A DNA stretch of 64,000 bases from Psychrobacter immobilis. GTDB taxonomy: Bacteria; Pseudomonadota; Gammaproteobacteria; Pseudomonadales; Moraxellaceae. A program made the translations under genes and the position numbers. Below the pieces are notes generated by a model. That model did not search any database and was not told the origin of the DNA. It saw only the letters and a program-made list of their open reading frames with translations. Shown here one piece after another: positions 20,178 through 28,478 of this stretch; position 1 is the stretch's first letter, and every line of letters begins with the position of its first letter. Where the stretch lies: NCBI RefSeq assembly GCF_904846175.1, contig NZ_CAJGZM010000006.1, positions 107,540 through 171,539 on the forward strand, in the 5' to 3' direction.

Positions 20178-20540
20178 ATGCACAAATTAATGATTGTTGA
20201 TGATTCAAATATCATTCGAAACCGTATTCAGCGTGCTTACGATTCAGGTCAGTTTATGTTAGTTGCGACGGCGACCAGTGGTGTGCAAGCGATTGAGAAA
20301 TTTAATATTCATCGTCCGGATGTGATTACCATGGATTTAACCATGCCGCAAATGGATGGTCTTGAATGCATTGCAAAAATCATTGCGATAGATCCTGAAG
20401 TACGGATTTTAGTGGTATCGGCGTTGTCTGATAAATCGACTGGTATTGAAGCTTTGTCACTGGGCGCGAGCGGATTCTTGTGCAAGCCTTTTTCAGAAGA
20501 AGAGCTGGTAGAGTCTTTGTATGAGCTTGTACAAGACTAA
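20178..20540 (+). CDS. CheY-like single-domain response regulator
   Basis: The 120-residue product is a lone receiver domain with no output domain. It has the acid pocket Asp8-Asp9 (MIVDDSN), phospho-acceptor Asp53 (ITMDLTMPQMDG), the switch Ser in LVVSALSD and the conserved Lys in CKPFSEEEL. AAGGAT/AAAGAG lies before the ATG, 19 bp after the kinase gene. The kinase next door is the obvious phosphodonor and the two downstream CheX-like proteins are likely phosphatases for it. As Psychrobacter-type cells do not swim, the target is probably not a flagellar motor; a partner protein, enzyme or type IV pilus machinery are possible outputs. Confidence 0.9.
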   Translation: MHKLMIVDDSNIIRNRIQRAYDSGQFMLVATATSGVQAIEKFNIHRPDVITMDLTMPQMDGLECIAKIIAIDPEVRILVVSALSDKSTGIEALSLGASGFLCKPFSEEELVESLYELVQD

Positions 20541-20544
20541 CCTC

Positions 20545-20618
20545 TAGGGTATGTCCGCCATTTAACTCATGAGCTTAGCTCGTTTTTATGACTATTTTTA
20601 AAATGAAGACATACCCTA
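20545..20618. mobile_element. Putative 74-bp MITE-like element with TA-flanked inverted repeats
   Basis: TAGGGTATGTC at 20545-20555 is repeated as its exact reverse complement GACATACCCTA at 20608-20618. Read as a 9-bp inverted repeat plus a TA dinucleotide at each edge, this looks like a tiny non-autonomous element that duplicated a TA target. The inside contains a short GAGC/GCTC hairpin followed by five T. It occupies nearly the whole gap between the receiver gene and the first CheX gene and could affect read-through between them. A long-range hairpin of regulatory nature is the alternative. Confidence 0.45.
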
Positions 20619-20655
20619 ATCAATTTAGTAAATATATTATGAAAGAACACATATT

Positions 20656-21105
20656 ATGAAAGAGCAAAAGTTACAAATTTTTGTGAGTATCATTACCAAT
20701 TATTTTAATCAGTTTGGCAATGAAGAGCTGGTCGTTGATACCCCTTATTTACTAGAAAATCAACAGCCAAAAGTCCATGACTATACCGGCGTCATTGGTA
20801 TCTCGGGGGTGCAAAAAGGTGTGGTTTATTTTTCTGCCACCAGCGCGTTATTAGATAGTATTCTAGATAGCATGGGCGAAACGGATAAAAGCGAAGATAA
20901 TTTGGTCGATCTTGCAGGTGAGGTTGCGAATACCATATCCGGTAATGCTCGCAACGAGTTTGGCGCGGAGTTTCATATCTCTGTACCGCTGGTATTTAAA
21001 GGCTCACCGCAAAGCATTATCCTACCTAAAAACGGACGTTCTTTTATCATTCCAGTCAGTTGGCGCGGTCAAATTGGCGAGATTGTGGTTTGTTTGCAAG
21101 ATTGA
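20656..21105 (+). CDS. CheX-like chemotaxis phosphatase, copy 1
   Basis: The 149-residue product matches CheX/CheC-type phosphatases that dephosphorylate CheY-P. The active-site helix with the ExxN signature is seen as Glu89 and Asn92 in DLAGEVANTISGNAR. The central strand region HDYTGVIGISGVQKGVVYFSA and the C-terminal strands fit a CheX domain, which works as a dimer in the characterised Thermotoga protein. It lies 115 bp after the CheY-like gene, with a small inverted-repeat element between. A homologous gene follows 41 bp later. Which receiver it acts on is inferred from position only. Confidence 0.85.
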   Translation: MKEQKLQIFVSIITNYFNQFGNEELVVDTPYLLENQQPKVHDYTGVIGISGVQKGVVYFSATSALLDSILDSMGETDKSEDNLVDLAGEVANTISGNARNEFGAEFHISVPLVFKGSPQSIILPKNGRSFIIPVSWRGQIGEIVVCLQD

Positions 21106-21146
21106 ATACAATCCCTCATGAAGATCAATATGGATGATAAACGATT

Positions 21147-21596
21147 ATGGTTAATGTAGATAAATTAGGCGTCTTTTTAAGCTCGATCAGTGCGTTTTTT
21201 GCACAGATTGATGATGAGTCAGTAGTGATTGATACGCCGTATTTGAATAGTAATAAAAATGCCGTGGGTTATGACTATAGCGGTATGATTAAAATCTCTG
21301 GACCGCTTGAAGGCTGCGTTTATGTTAGCGCTCCGAGCACTCTTTTGCGTGAAATCATCAAAGTAATGGGCGAGCCTGATTCCTCTATTACGATGATGAA
21401 AGACTTATTGGGTGAGATGGCAAATACCATTTCAGGTAACGCCCGTACCGAGTTTGGCGCTGATTTTATTATATCGCCGCCTAAAATTATCGAAGGCATA
21501 CCCAGCATTCCTTATTTACCAAAAGATCGCCAAAGCTATGTTACGCCTTTTACATGGCGCGGCTACAAGGCAGTTATCGGTATTTCTATCGCTTAA
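21147..21596 (+). CDS. CheX-like chemotaxis phosphatase, copy 2
   Basis: This 149-residue protein is a clear paralogue of the preceding one: same length, same start pattern (VDTPYL versus IDTPYL), same YDYSGMIKISGPLEGCVYVSAP region, and an intact active-site helix with Glu90 and Asn93 (DLLGEMANTISGNAR). The two differ at most other positions, so the duplication is old. Both keep the catalytic pair, so they may form homodimers or a heterodimer. It is the last gene of the module; a terminator follows at 21666-21692. Confidence 0.85.
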   Translation: MVNVDKLGVFLSSISAFFAQIDDESVVIDTPYLNSNKNAVGYDYSGMIKISGPLEGCVYVSAPSTLLREIIKVMGEPDSSITMMKDLLGEMANTISGNARTEFGADFIISPPKIIEGIPSIPYLPKDRQSYVTPFTWRGYKAVIGISIA

Positions 21597-21665
21597 TTTA
21601 ACCTGCCTTATAGATTAAACCGCTGTATAGATAGTGAGTAATGCTGTAAATAACGATGAGAAGTG

Positions 21666-21692
21666 AAAACGACGTTAATACGTCGTTTTTTT
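21666..21692 (+). terminator. Intrinsic terminator of the sensory module
   Basis: AAAACGACG pairs with CGTCGTTTT across TTAATA, followed by a run of seven T. Confidence 0.8.
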
Positions 21693-21839
21693 ATGCGTTA
21701 TCATCCACTTAAGTCTTATAATAGCGCTAGCGATTACTTAGCCTTATATGATAAAATACAGCCCAGCTATTTTTTATCATAGAGTACTCTTTTTTATAAA
21801 ATAGTATTCTATACGTTCAAATCATAGCTTATTTTTCAA

Positions 21840-22026
21840 ACCAACCCATCAACCAATGACACACACATCATGGCAAAAAATTGCTGGGTGTTTGGCGACT
21901 TGATTAATTTGCGTCTAATAGATAGTCACGGTGCTGCATTATAAGCATCAACTATCAGCAAATGCGTGTCGCTAGATAGGCAGTTTTTGTGATGTGGAGG
22001 CATAACCCAACCAATAGGAATTTCAC
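21840..22026 (+). promoter_or_regulatory. rpsB leader, possibly a t44/S2-type autoregulatory leader
   Basis: A leader of more than 180 bases precedes rpsB. Near its end it carries GTGGAGGCATAACCCA (about 21994-22009), which I recall as resembling the conserved part of the proteobacterial S2 leader (t44 RNA), where S2 represses its own operon. The identification is from memory of the motif and was not tested by covariance search. The rest of the 330-bp gap after the upstream terminator shows no gene. Confidence 0.45.
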
Positions 22027-22827
22027 ATGGCTACAAACAATCCAACCAAAATCGAAATGCGCGACTTACTACAAGCTGGCGCTCACTTTGGTCACCAAAC
22101 ACGTTTTTGGAATCCAAAAATGGGACCATACATCTTTGGTGCCCGTAACAAGATTCATATCATCAACCTTGAGCACACAGTAAAAGCGTTTAACGAAGCA
22201 TTGACTTACGTAAACGGCCTAGCTGCTAAGAAAAACAAAGTATTATTTGTTGGTACTAAACGTGCAGCTAGCGGCGTTATCGCTGAGCAAGCAGCACGTG
22301 CTGGTATGCCATACGTTGACCATCGCTGGTTAGGTGGTATGTTGACTAACTGGAAAACGTTACGCCAGTCAATCAATCGTCTAAAAGAGCTAGAAAAACA
22401 AGCTGAAGACGGTACTTTCGCTAAGCTTACTAAGCGTGAAGCGTTAGAGCGTACTCGCGATATGGAAAAACTTGAGCGTTCACTAGGCGGTATCAAAGAC
22501 ATGGGCGGCCTACCTGACGCAATCTTCGTTGTAGACGTAGATCATGAAGCGATTGCTATCAAAGAAGCTAAAAATCTAGGTATCCCAGTTATCGGTATTG
22601 TTGATACTAACTCTAACCCAGATAACGTTGATTACATCATTCCAGCTAACGATGATGCTATCCGTGCGGTAACTTTGTATGTAACTTCTATGGCTGATGC
22701 AATCATCGCTGGTAAAGAATACGCACAAACTCAAGCGGGCGGTAAAGCTGACCAAGAAGCACCTGCTGCTGCTGAAGAAGCGCCAGTTGAAGCTAAAGCT
22801 GAAGAAGCTGCTACTCCAGCAGAATAA
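22027..22827 (+). CDS. rpsB: 30S ribosomal protein S2
   Basis: The 266-residue product is full length for S2, with the N-terminal [22 protein letters not shown], the internal [15 protein letters not shown] and the C-terminal [26 protein letters not shown] visible in part. The last 30 residues form an Ala/Glu/Lys-rich tail ([14 protein letters not shown]), longer than in E. coli. S2 binds 16S rRNA late in small-subunit assembly and bridges head and body together with S1. It is followed by tsf, the usual partner, but after an unusually long gap of 364 bp. Confidence 0.98.
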   Translation: MATNNPTKIEMRDLLQAGAHFGHQTRFWNPKMGPYIFGARNKIHIINLEHTVKAFNEALTYVNGLAAKKNKVLFVGTKRAASGVIAEQAARAGMPYVDHRWLGGMLTNWKTLRQSINRLKELEKQAEDGTFAKLTKREALERTRDMEKLERSLGGIKDMGGLPDAIFVVDVDHEAIAIKEAKNLGIPVIGIVDTNSNPDNVDYIIPANDDAIRAVTLYVTSMADAIIAGKEYAQTQAGGKADQEAPAAAEEAPVEAKAEEAATPAE

Positions 22828-23191
22828 ATCGCTGACCGCAAAGGTTTAACTTTGTAAAGGTGTCTTGATAGTTGTCTTATCAGCACTCATATAAGGTTAT
22901 TAACAGCTTATAAGCTCATAAAAGGCATGATGTAGTTTTACTCGTCATGCCTTACTGTTAATGGTTTATGGTCAAAGTTAATAAGCGTGTCATGATTGGG
23001 CGAGTATTATCGTCTATACGAGCCATATTGCTTTTTTGATGATATAAATAATCGTTAACGATGAGTGGTTATATGAAGGCTTAAGTCTAATATTAAGAGC
23101 AATGTTGACTTAATATTAATCAAGTTATCGAATAGATTTTAAGCATACCTCTAAATAACAATATTCATGTACATAATAAAAGGTAACTCTT
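22828..23191. other. rpsB-tsf intergenic region, 364 bp
   Basis: A hairpin AAGGCATGA / TCATGCCTT with a 14-base loop sits at 22922-22952 without a strong T-run. It may be an attenuator or processing site between rpsB and tsf. The remainder may hold a separate tsf promoter. No open frame is convincing. Confidence 0.4.
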
Positions 23192-24076
23192 ATGTCAGAA
23201 GTAAAAGTATCTGCCAAAATGGTAAAAGAATTGCGCGACCGTACTGGTCTTGGCATGATGGAATGTAAAAAAGCGTTAGAAGAGTCAAATGGTGATGTTG
23301 AAGTTGCCATTGATAACCTACGTAAATCAGGTCAAGCGAAAGCGGCTAAAAAAGCGGGTAACATCGCAGCTGACGGCGCTATCATTATCGCTCAAGGCGA
23401 CAACAAAGCATTCTTGTTAGAAGTTAACTGCCAAACTGACTTCGTTGCAAAAGATGAAAACTTCGCTGCATTTGCAGAAAAAGTAGCAAACATCGCCCTA
23501 GAAAATAATGAGACTGACGTAGCTGCTATCGCTGAATTGCCATATGGCAATGGTCAAACGATTGAAGAAGCTCGTGTATCTCTAGTACAAAAAATCGGTG
23601 AGAATATCCAAATCCGCCGTGTTGAAGTACTTGAAGGCGCTAACATTGCTGCATACCGCCATGGTCTACGTATCGGTGTGGTGGTTTCTTATGAAGGCGG
23701 CAGTGCAGACACCGGCAAAAACCTTGCCATGCACATTGCAGCATTCAACCCTGTGGCAGTAGATGATGAAGACGTAGCGGCTGACGTACTAGCACGCGAA
23801 AAAGACATTATCGAAGCAAAAGCGAAAGAGTCTGGTAAGCCTGACAATATCGTTGAAAAAATGATTGAAGGTGGCTTACGTAAGTACCTAGACGAAGTCA
23901 CGTTACTTCGTCAACCATACGTCATGGACAACGAGAAAAAAGTTGGTGACGTATTAAAATCTGAAGGCGTAAAAGTAGTTGGTTTCAAACGTCTAGAAGT
24001 CGGCGAAGGCATCGAGAAGAAGCAAGAAGACTTTGCTGCTGAAGTTGCTGCAACCCAAGCACTAGCGAATAAGTAA
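23192..24076 (+). CDS. tsf: Elongation factor Ts
   Basis: EF-Ts is the guanine-nucleotide exchange factor that reloads EF-Tu. The 294-residue product has the family length and the N-terminal UBA-like helix with the signature [18 protein letters not shown], then [10 protein letters not shown], the core domains, and the coiled-coil and C-terminal module. AAAGGTAA lies before the ATG. It follows rpsB in the standard order. A strong bidirectional terminator with a duplicated arm separates it from the convergent transglycosylase gene. Confidence 0.98.
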   Translation: MSEVKVSAKMVKELRDRTGLGMMECKKALEESNGDVEVAIDNLRKSGQAKAAKKAGNIAADGAIIIAQGDNKAFLLEVNCQTDFVAKDENFAAFAEKVANIALENNETDVAAIAELPYGNGQTIEEARVSLVQKIGENIQIRRVEVLEGANIAAYRHGLRIGVVVSYEGGSADTGKNLAMHIAAFNPVAVDDEDVAADVLAREKDIIEAKAKESGKPDNIVEKMIEGGLRKYLDEVTLLRQPYVMDNEKKVGDVLKSEGVKVVGFKRLEVGEGIEKKQEDFAAEVAATQALANK

Positions 24077-24165
24077 GTTTTAAAATGCAGTGAGTGCTTT
24101 ATTGATTATTTAATATTAATAACTTAATAAAGTGCTCAAAGATTTTAAAATAGCTTTGTTTGAAC

Positions 24166-24206
24166 GCAAAAAAAGCCCATTATTAAGCAAAAAAAGCCCA
24201 TTATTA
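24166..24206. repeat. 20-bp direct repeat that duplicates a terminator arm
   Basis: GCAAAAAAAGCCCATTATTA occurs at 24166-24185 and again at 24187-24206, one base apart. Both copies can pair with the single AATGGGCTTTTTT arm at 24211-24223. Confidence 0.9.
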
Positions 24207-24223
24207 ATTTAATGGGCTTTTTT
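24187..24223. terminator. Bidirectional terminator between tsf and the convergent transglycosylase gene
   Basis: Stem AAAAAAGCCCATTA / TAATGGGCTTTTTT-type with A-run and T-run on either side. The upstream copy of the left arm gives an alternative, longer hairpin. Confidence 0.85.
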
Positions 24224-24242
24224 GTGGCTGTTGTCTTTTGAA

Positions 24243-25055
24243 TTAGCGCAATGCTAAATAAGCAGAGTTAGCATAGCTTGCATTATTGCTACTGGTGCCG
24301 TAACTGACGTTTTGGAGGCCGCCACTATTACTGGTATTGGCAGTATTACTGTTATTCGCATTCATTGTATTACCCGATAGTGCTGAATCATTTTTATATA
24401 AACTATGATAGCGGCTCATCACGCTTTTGACATAGTTACGGGTTTCTTTAAACGGAGGAATGCCATTATATTTATCGACATTCCCTTCGCCAGCATTATA
24501 ACCAGCCACGGCAAATTCAACATTATTATTAAAACGTTTCATCAGCCAAGCGATATATTTCGCAGATCCTTCGATATTATCGGCAGGATTCCAAGGATTA
24601 CTCACTTTAAAGCGGCGAGCAGTCGCTGGCATCAGCTGCATCAAACCTTGCGCACCGACAGGTGAGCGTGCATTAGGATTAAAGGCAGACTCCGTATGCA
24701 TCATGGCTTTCATCAGCGCAGGATCTATACCATGGCGATCAGCAGAGGCACGGATATAGCTATCGTAAGAGTTACGACTGCCGCTACTGCTCGCCGCGCT
24801 GCTACCATAATCTGCATTAGTATTGCTACCAGCATTGTAAGCACCAGAATCTTTATAATAAGTCGTTTTTACTTTTTTACTAAATTTATCAAAATTGCCA
24901 CTAGGATTGACGTTAGTGAGGAGAACTTGTCCACCTTTGTCTTTGTAGATATACATATTGCCTGCTTGAGCGGCGATAGGTAGGCTAGAGAAGGCAATGG
25001 CAGTAAGTAAAACGGGAGACAAGCAACGTGTCATTAGGGGTGCAAGATTTATCAT
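24243..25055 (-). CDS. Lytic murein transglycosylase (SLT domain) with DUF4124-like N-terminus
   Basis: The 270-residue product starts with a signal peptide (cleavage likely after IAAQA). A DUF4124-like module follows (NMYIYKDKGGQVLLTNVNP), then a Ser/Asn-rich linker and an SLT domain (about residues 105-225). The catalytic Glu is in MHTESAFNPNA; the other family motifs are GAQGLMQLMPATA and AVAGYNAGEGNVDKYNG. It cleaves the MurNAc-GlcNAc bond to leave 1,6-anhydro-MurNAc ends. The C-terminus is a Ser/Asn-rich tail. Most likely periplasmic or outer-membrane-associated. A second Met eight codons in could be the true start; the signal peptide stays intact either way. Confidence 0.9.
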   Translation of the reverse strand: MINLAPLMTRCLSPVLLTAIAFSSLPIAAQAGNMYIYKDKGGQVLLTNVNPSGNFDKFSKKVKTTYYKDSGAYNAGSNTNADYGSSAASSSGSRNSYDSYIRASADRHGIDPALMKAMMHTESAFNPNARSPVGAQGLMQLMPATARRFKVSNPWNPADNIEGSAKYIAWLMKRFNNNVEFAVAGYNAGEGNVDKYNGIPPFKETRNYVKSVMSRYHSLYKNDSALSGNTMNANNSNTANTSNSGGLQNVSYGTSSNNASYANSAYLALR

Positions 25056-25509
25056 AGGGTTATCACTTTTTATCGAGTAATAGCAAATTGCTTTGCCTAT
25101 AAGCGCGTGATGTCGCGCGTCAAAGCGGTTATCGCGTTTGTAGGATTTTATAGTGAGCCAATATCAGTATGGCGACTACCTAAGAATTCGCGTCTAACAA
25201 AACCACTTGCAATAGATACAAAAAATAATAGTTGCTTACTATAACACAAAATAAGTTTTTGCCATATCTGAATGCGTGCACGCGCAGTCAAAAGGCCTTT
25301 TAATTTGTAAGAAAGCTCAATGAAATCAAGATGGTAATAGAATAAGGGTGGTTAATGGACTTATAAGAGCAATATTTTCGCCTTTATCTTTGCATTAAAA
25401 ATAAGTAAGAGATACCGCTAGAAATTCTATCAAATGAAATTGATTCAGGTGAAAAAAGCCCATCAAGGAGGATGGGCTAAGGTATTTAGATTTAACTTAA
25501 AGCATTTTA
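25056..25509. other. Intergenic region, 454 bp
   Basis: It separates the lrgB-like gene from the transglycosylase gene (both minus strand). The lrgB terminator lies at 25452-25480. The rest should hold the promoter of the transglycosylase gene; I see no frame or structured RNA. Confidence 0.45.
25452..25480 (-). terminator. Intrinsic terminator of the lrgA-lrgB pair
   Basis: On the minus strand, TTAGCCCATCC pairs with GATGGGCT and is followed by six T. Confidence 0.75.
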
Positions 25510-26196
25510 TTAGGATAACGCACTGATAAAAATAGGCACCCAAACAGCGGTAACCAACCCGTTGACTGCTAAGCCAAAGGCGGCATAGCGTCCAGCCGTA
25601 TGACTAATTTGCCACGCTTCTACGGTGCCAAATGCATGCGCTGCTAAACCAAGGGCTAAACCTTTGGCGCGGTCATCATCAATACCGCGAAATAAGAAAC
25701 GCGCTAACGTACCACCGATTAGTCCTGAAACAATGATAATCAAATTTGCCATCGCCAGCGGGGCTTTAATCAAATCAGCGACGCTTAGACCAATCGGTGT
25801 GGTCACTGAACGGGTAGCAAATGCCAAAATAGTCTCATTACTGAGTGAAAATAGATAGGCTAATGACATGGGTAGCAAGGCGCCAACTACGCTGGCTAGC
25901 GCTACAATCATCGTGAGCTTTTTGACTGGCAAGCCTTTAAAATTCATCGCTGCCAATGGTACAGCCAATAATACCGTCACATAACCTAATAAATGGTCAA
26001 ATACGGGTTTTGCTACGCTGTAATAATTGTTGTAATCCCATTGCAAGATAAACAAAAACAGCAGTACTAATGCCAATGCGGTGATGACCATCGGTAACCA
26101 CGATAGCTTGCGCGCAAGGACGCGGGCGATGACATGGGCTGCCAAGGTTAATAATATTGCAGCAAGGGTTGCGGTAAACACACTATTAAAACTCAT
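25510..26196 (-). CDS. LrgB/CidB-family membrane protein
   Basis: The 228-residue, very hydrophobic product has about six to seven membrane segments and the LrgB signature region: LFSLSNETILAFATRSVTTPIGLSVAD (quoted in part as ATRSVTTPIG) and GLAAHAFGTVEAWQ. LrgB/CidB proteins work with small holin-like LrgA/CidA partners; in staphylococci they influence murein hydrolase activity and cell lysis, and in other organisms export of pyruvate or glycolate. The LrgA-like gene lies just upstream with a 22-bp gap, so the two form an operon. A terminator follows. Confidence 0.85.
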   Translation of the reverse strand: MSFNSVFTATLAAILLTLAAHVIARVLARKLSWLPMVITALALVLLFLFILQWDYNNYYSVAKPVFDHLLGYVTVLLAVPLAAMNFKGLPVKKLTMIVALASVVGALLPMSLAYLFSLSNETILAFATRSVTTPIGLSVADLIKAPLAMANLIIIVSGLIGGTLARFLFRGIDDDRAKGLALGLAAHAFGTVEAWQISHTAGRYAAFGLAVNGLVTAVWVPIFISALS

Positions 26197-26218
26197 AACG
26201 TTGCCTTGTTCCTACAGC

Positions 26219-26677
26219 TTAATGCTGTCCCTTGTGCTTGTTGGTCGTATTCGCATTCGTACTGTCAATGTCACTGTTATCTGTAGCGCCGCTATTATTC
26301 AGAGAGCGATTGGCAAGGATAGCCAGTCCCCAAAGCGGAATAAGCGTACTGATAATCATCGTCAGCATCACACCCCAAAACTCATCACCTAACGCAAATA
26401 GCAATAAGCCGGCTCCGGCAGAAACCGGCAAAAAGGCAAAACCACTATCAACCAGTAACTTATTGCTTGCTTGGGTTAGCCAGTGCGGTAGCCCTTTTAT
26501 CAGTCGCCAAATAATCAAAATAACAAACATTGTTAGCAAACCAATGATATTTGCGGCTTTTTCAATACCTGCCCATTGGCAAACAATGACGGCGGACTCA
26601 CGAACCACCACGACCATTATCAGCGTCAATATTAACGCCATCCATAATGGTATGTTGGAAGTAGAAGTGGAGTTCAT
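26219..26677 (-). CDS. CidA/LrgA-family holin-like protein
   Basis: The 152-residue product has four predicted membrane segments, with the LrgA hallmark region GFAFLPVSAGAGLLLFALGDE in which a proline-glycine-rich membrane stretch follows FLPV. A hydrophilic Ser/Asn/Thr-rich tail of about 30 residues closes the protein; typical CidA/LrgA proteins are near 120-130 residues and lack this tail. It is paired with the LrgB-like gene downstream (22-bp gap). The function is inferred from family and pairing: a membrane-permeability or metabolite-export pair linked to autolysis control. Confidence 0.82.
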   Translation of the reverse strand: MNSTSTSNIPLWMALILTLIMVVVVRESAVIVCQWAGIEKAANIIGLLTMFVILIIWRLIKGLPHWLTQASNKLLVDSGFAFLPVSAGAGLLLFALGDEFWGVMLTMIISTLIPLWGLAILANRSLNNSGATDNSDIDSTNANTTNKHKGQH

Positions 26678-27032
26678 AAGTAATCCTAGCTAAGTCAGAT
26701 ATAGTTAGTCTTTGATAAAATGGGTACAGAAATGTGCTGTTTATATGAAAAATCCATAAGGCTTTAGTGATTAAGCTTATTAATAAATGTGGCGTTCAGT
26801 AGTTAACTAACGACAATCACTGGTCAACTGTATTCAAACGCACGCATAGAGGCTGATTATATAGAGAGTAGGCAGACTAATAAAGCCTAAGCGCGGATTG
26901 CAGCTATTAAGCTGTTTCTAAATATCTCGTATAATGAATGTTAAGCCCTATAAATATAAAAAAGGACGCCATCGTTTGATAGCGTCCTTTTATTAAATAC
27001 CATGTGGATTACATAATATAAGAAGTGTTTAT
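26678..27032. other. Intergenic region, 355 bp
   Basis: Contains the hflX terminator (26958-26991) and then AT-rich sequence that should carry the promoter of the lrgA-like gene. No other element seen. Confidence 0.45.
26958..26991 (-). terminator. Intrinsic terminator of hflX
   Basis: AAAGGACGC pairs with GCGTCCTTT around CATCGTTTGATA (inner CATC/GATA-type pairing extends it). The minus strand has six T after the stem. Confidence 0.8.
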
Positions 27033-28478
27033 TTAACTTTTCGAGTCAGATTCTTGTGTCGCAGAATTTAACGCTTCAAATTCAGCAAAGGCGTTTTCTT
27101 CTTCTGCCGTTAAAGACGCTTCTTCATGATGACTGTCATCTTCATCAATCTGCTCAAACTCTTCAAGTATCGGCATCAGCAATGTTGCTTGTGCCAACGG
27201 CAAGACATCTAATGGTTTTAAATTGGCCTGCCCCAATAGCTGCTTGAGCCTATCACTTGGCAGACGAATGGTTAAGCATTCATGACCGTTGTCATCATAG
27301 CTCTCTTCCTGAATAACGCCCAACTCATATAAGGAGTTTTTTAACTGACCGGCATTATAAGGTAGCGTCAATTCAAACGTCGTCAGTGTGCCAGTCAGTA
27401 ACTGCTGGACGGCTAATGACAGCTCTTCCATGCCTAGGTTTTTACTAGAAGAAACATATACACGGTTAGGCTGGCCTTCTTTAGCATAGCCAATGTGCGC
27501 AGGCTCATCGGTCAAATCAATCTTATTATAAACATTGAGCACTGGCACATCGTTATCAATTTCAGCTAAGACAGCTTTAACCGCCTCGATTTGCTCGTGC
27601 ATATCTTCACTAGAAGAGTCGATGACATGTAGCAATAAGTCGGCTTCTAAGGTTTCCTCTAATGTCGCATGAAACGACTCAACCAGCTCATGCGGTAGAT
27701 GTCGAACGAAACCGACGGTATCGACTAAAACCACGCGGCCAACACCTTGCCAATCTAAACGGCGCAGGGTAGGGTCGAGCGTGGCAAACAGTTTATCAGC
27801 CGCATAAATGTTTTCGTCAACCAAGCGGTTAAATAGGGTAGATTTACCAGCATTGGTATAACCAACGAGTGAAATAGTCGGTACGTCTGATTTTTGTCGG
27901 CGTGCTCGTCCTTGTGCGCGTGTCTGTCTGACTTTCTCGATTCTACTTTTAAGCTGGGTGACTCGCACTTGTAGTAAGCGACGATCGGTCTCAAGCTGGG
28001 TTTCGCCGGGTCCACGTAAACCAATACCGCCTTTTTGGCGCTCCAAATGCGTCCAACCACGCACCAAACGCGTCGATAAGTGGTTCAACTGCGCAAGCTC
28101 AACCTGTAGCTTACCTTCGTAAGTACGGGCGCGCTGTGCGAAAATATCTAAAATTAAGCCTGTGCGGTCAAGGACACGGCATTGTACCAGTGCTTCAATA
28201 TTACGCTCTTGTGATGGCGATAAATTGTGATTAAAAAGGACGATATCAGCGTCATGTTCGCGCACCAATTCTGCTATTTCTTGTGCTTTACCGCTACCAA
28301 CAAAGTATTTGGCATCAGGACGTGCGCGTGAGCCTGTGACCAGTGCTAAGCGGTCGGCACCTGCCGAATCTGCAAGTAGCTCAAATTCGTTTAGATCATC
28401 AGGATCTTGAATTTGGCGAATGTCTAAATGTACTATAATGGCGCGCTCGCCACCTTCATGTCTTTCAAAATATTCCAA
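27033..28478 (-). CDS. hflX: Ribosome-splitting GTPase HflX
   Basis: HflX is a GTPase that splits stalled ribosomes, for example under heat stress. The 481-residue product has the N-terminal HflX domain with its glycine-rich QKGGIGLRGPGETQLETDRR segment, a coiled coil, and a G domain with GYTNAGKSTLFNRL (G1), VDTVGFVRHLPHELVESF (G3) and NKIDL (G4), then a C-terminal domain and a Glu/Asp-rich tail. The start codon is TTG at 28478, supported by AGGTGAT just upstream and by the lack of an in-frame ATG nearby. hfq, the usual neighbour in many gammaproteobacteria, is not adjacent here. Confidence 0.95.
   Translation of the reverse strand: MEYFERHEGGERAIIVHLDIRQIQDPDDLNEFELLADSAGADRLALVTGSRARPDAKYFVGSGKAQEIAELVREHDADIVLFNHNLSPSQERNIEALVQCRVLDRTGLILDIFAQRARTYEGKLQVELAQLNHLSTRLVRGWTHLERQKGGIGLRGPGETQLETDRRLLQVRVTQLKSRIEKVRQTRAQGRARRQKSDVPTISLVGYTNAGKSTLFNRLVDENIYAADKLFATLDPTLRRLDWQGVGRVVLVDTVGFVRHLPHELVESFHATLEETLEADLLLHVIDSSSEDMHEQIEAVKAVLAEIDNDVPVLNVYNKIDLTDEPAHIGYAKEGQPNRVYVSSSKNLGMEELSLAVQQLLTGTLTTFELTLPYNAGQLKNSLYELGVIQEESYDDNGHECLTIRLPSDRLKQLLGQANLKPLDVLPLAQATLLMPILEEFEQIDEDDSHHEEASLTAEEENAFAEFEALNSATQESDSKS

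Noticed and set aside
26232..26693. A 153-codon plus-strand frame over the LrgA-like gene
   Set aside because: It is the antisense shadow of the LrgA-like gene, has no ribosome-binding site, and its product matches nothing recognisable. The minus-strand frame has the membrane pattern and pairs with LrgB.
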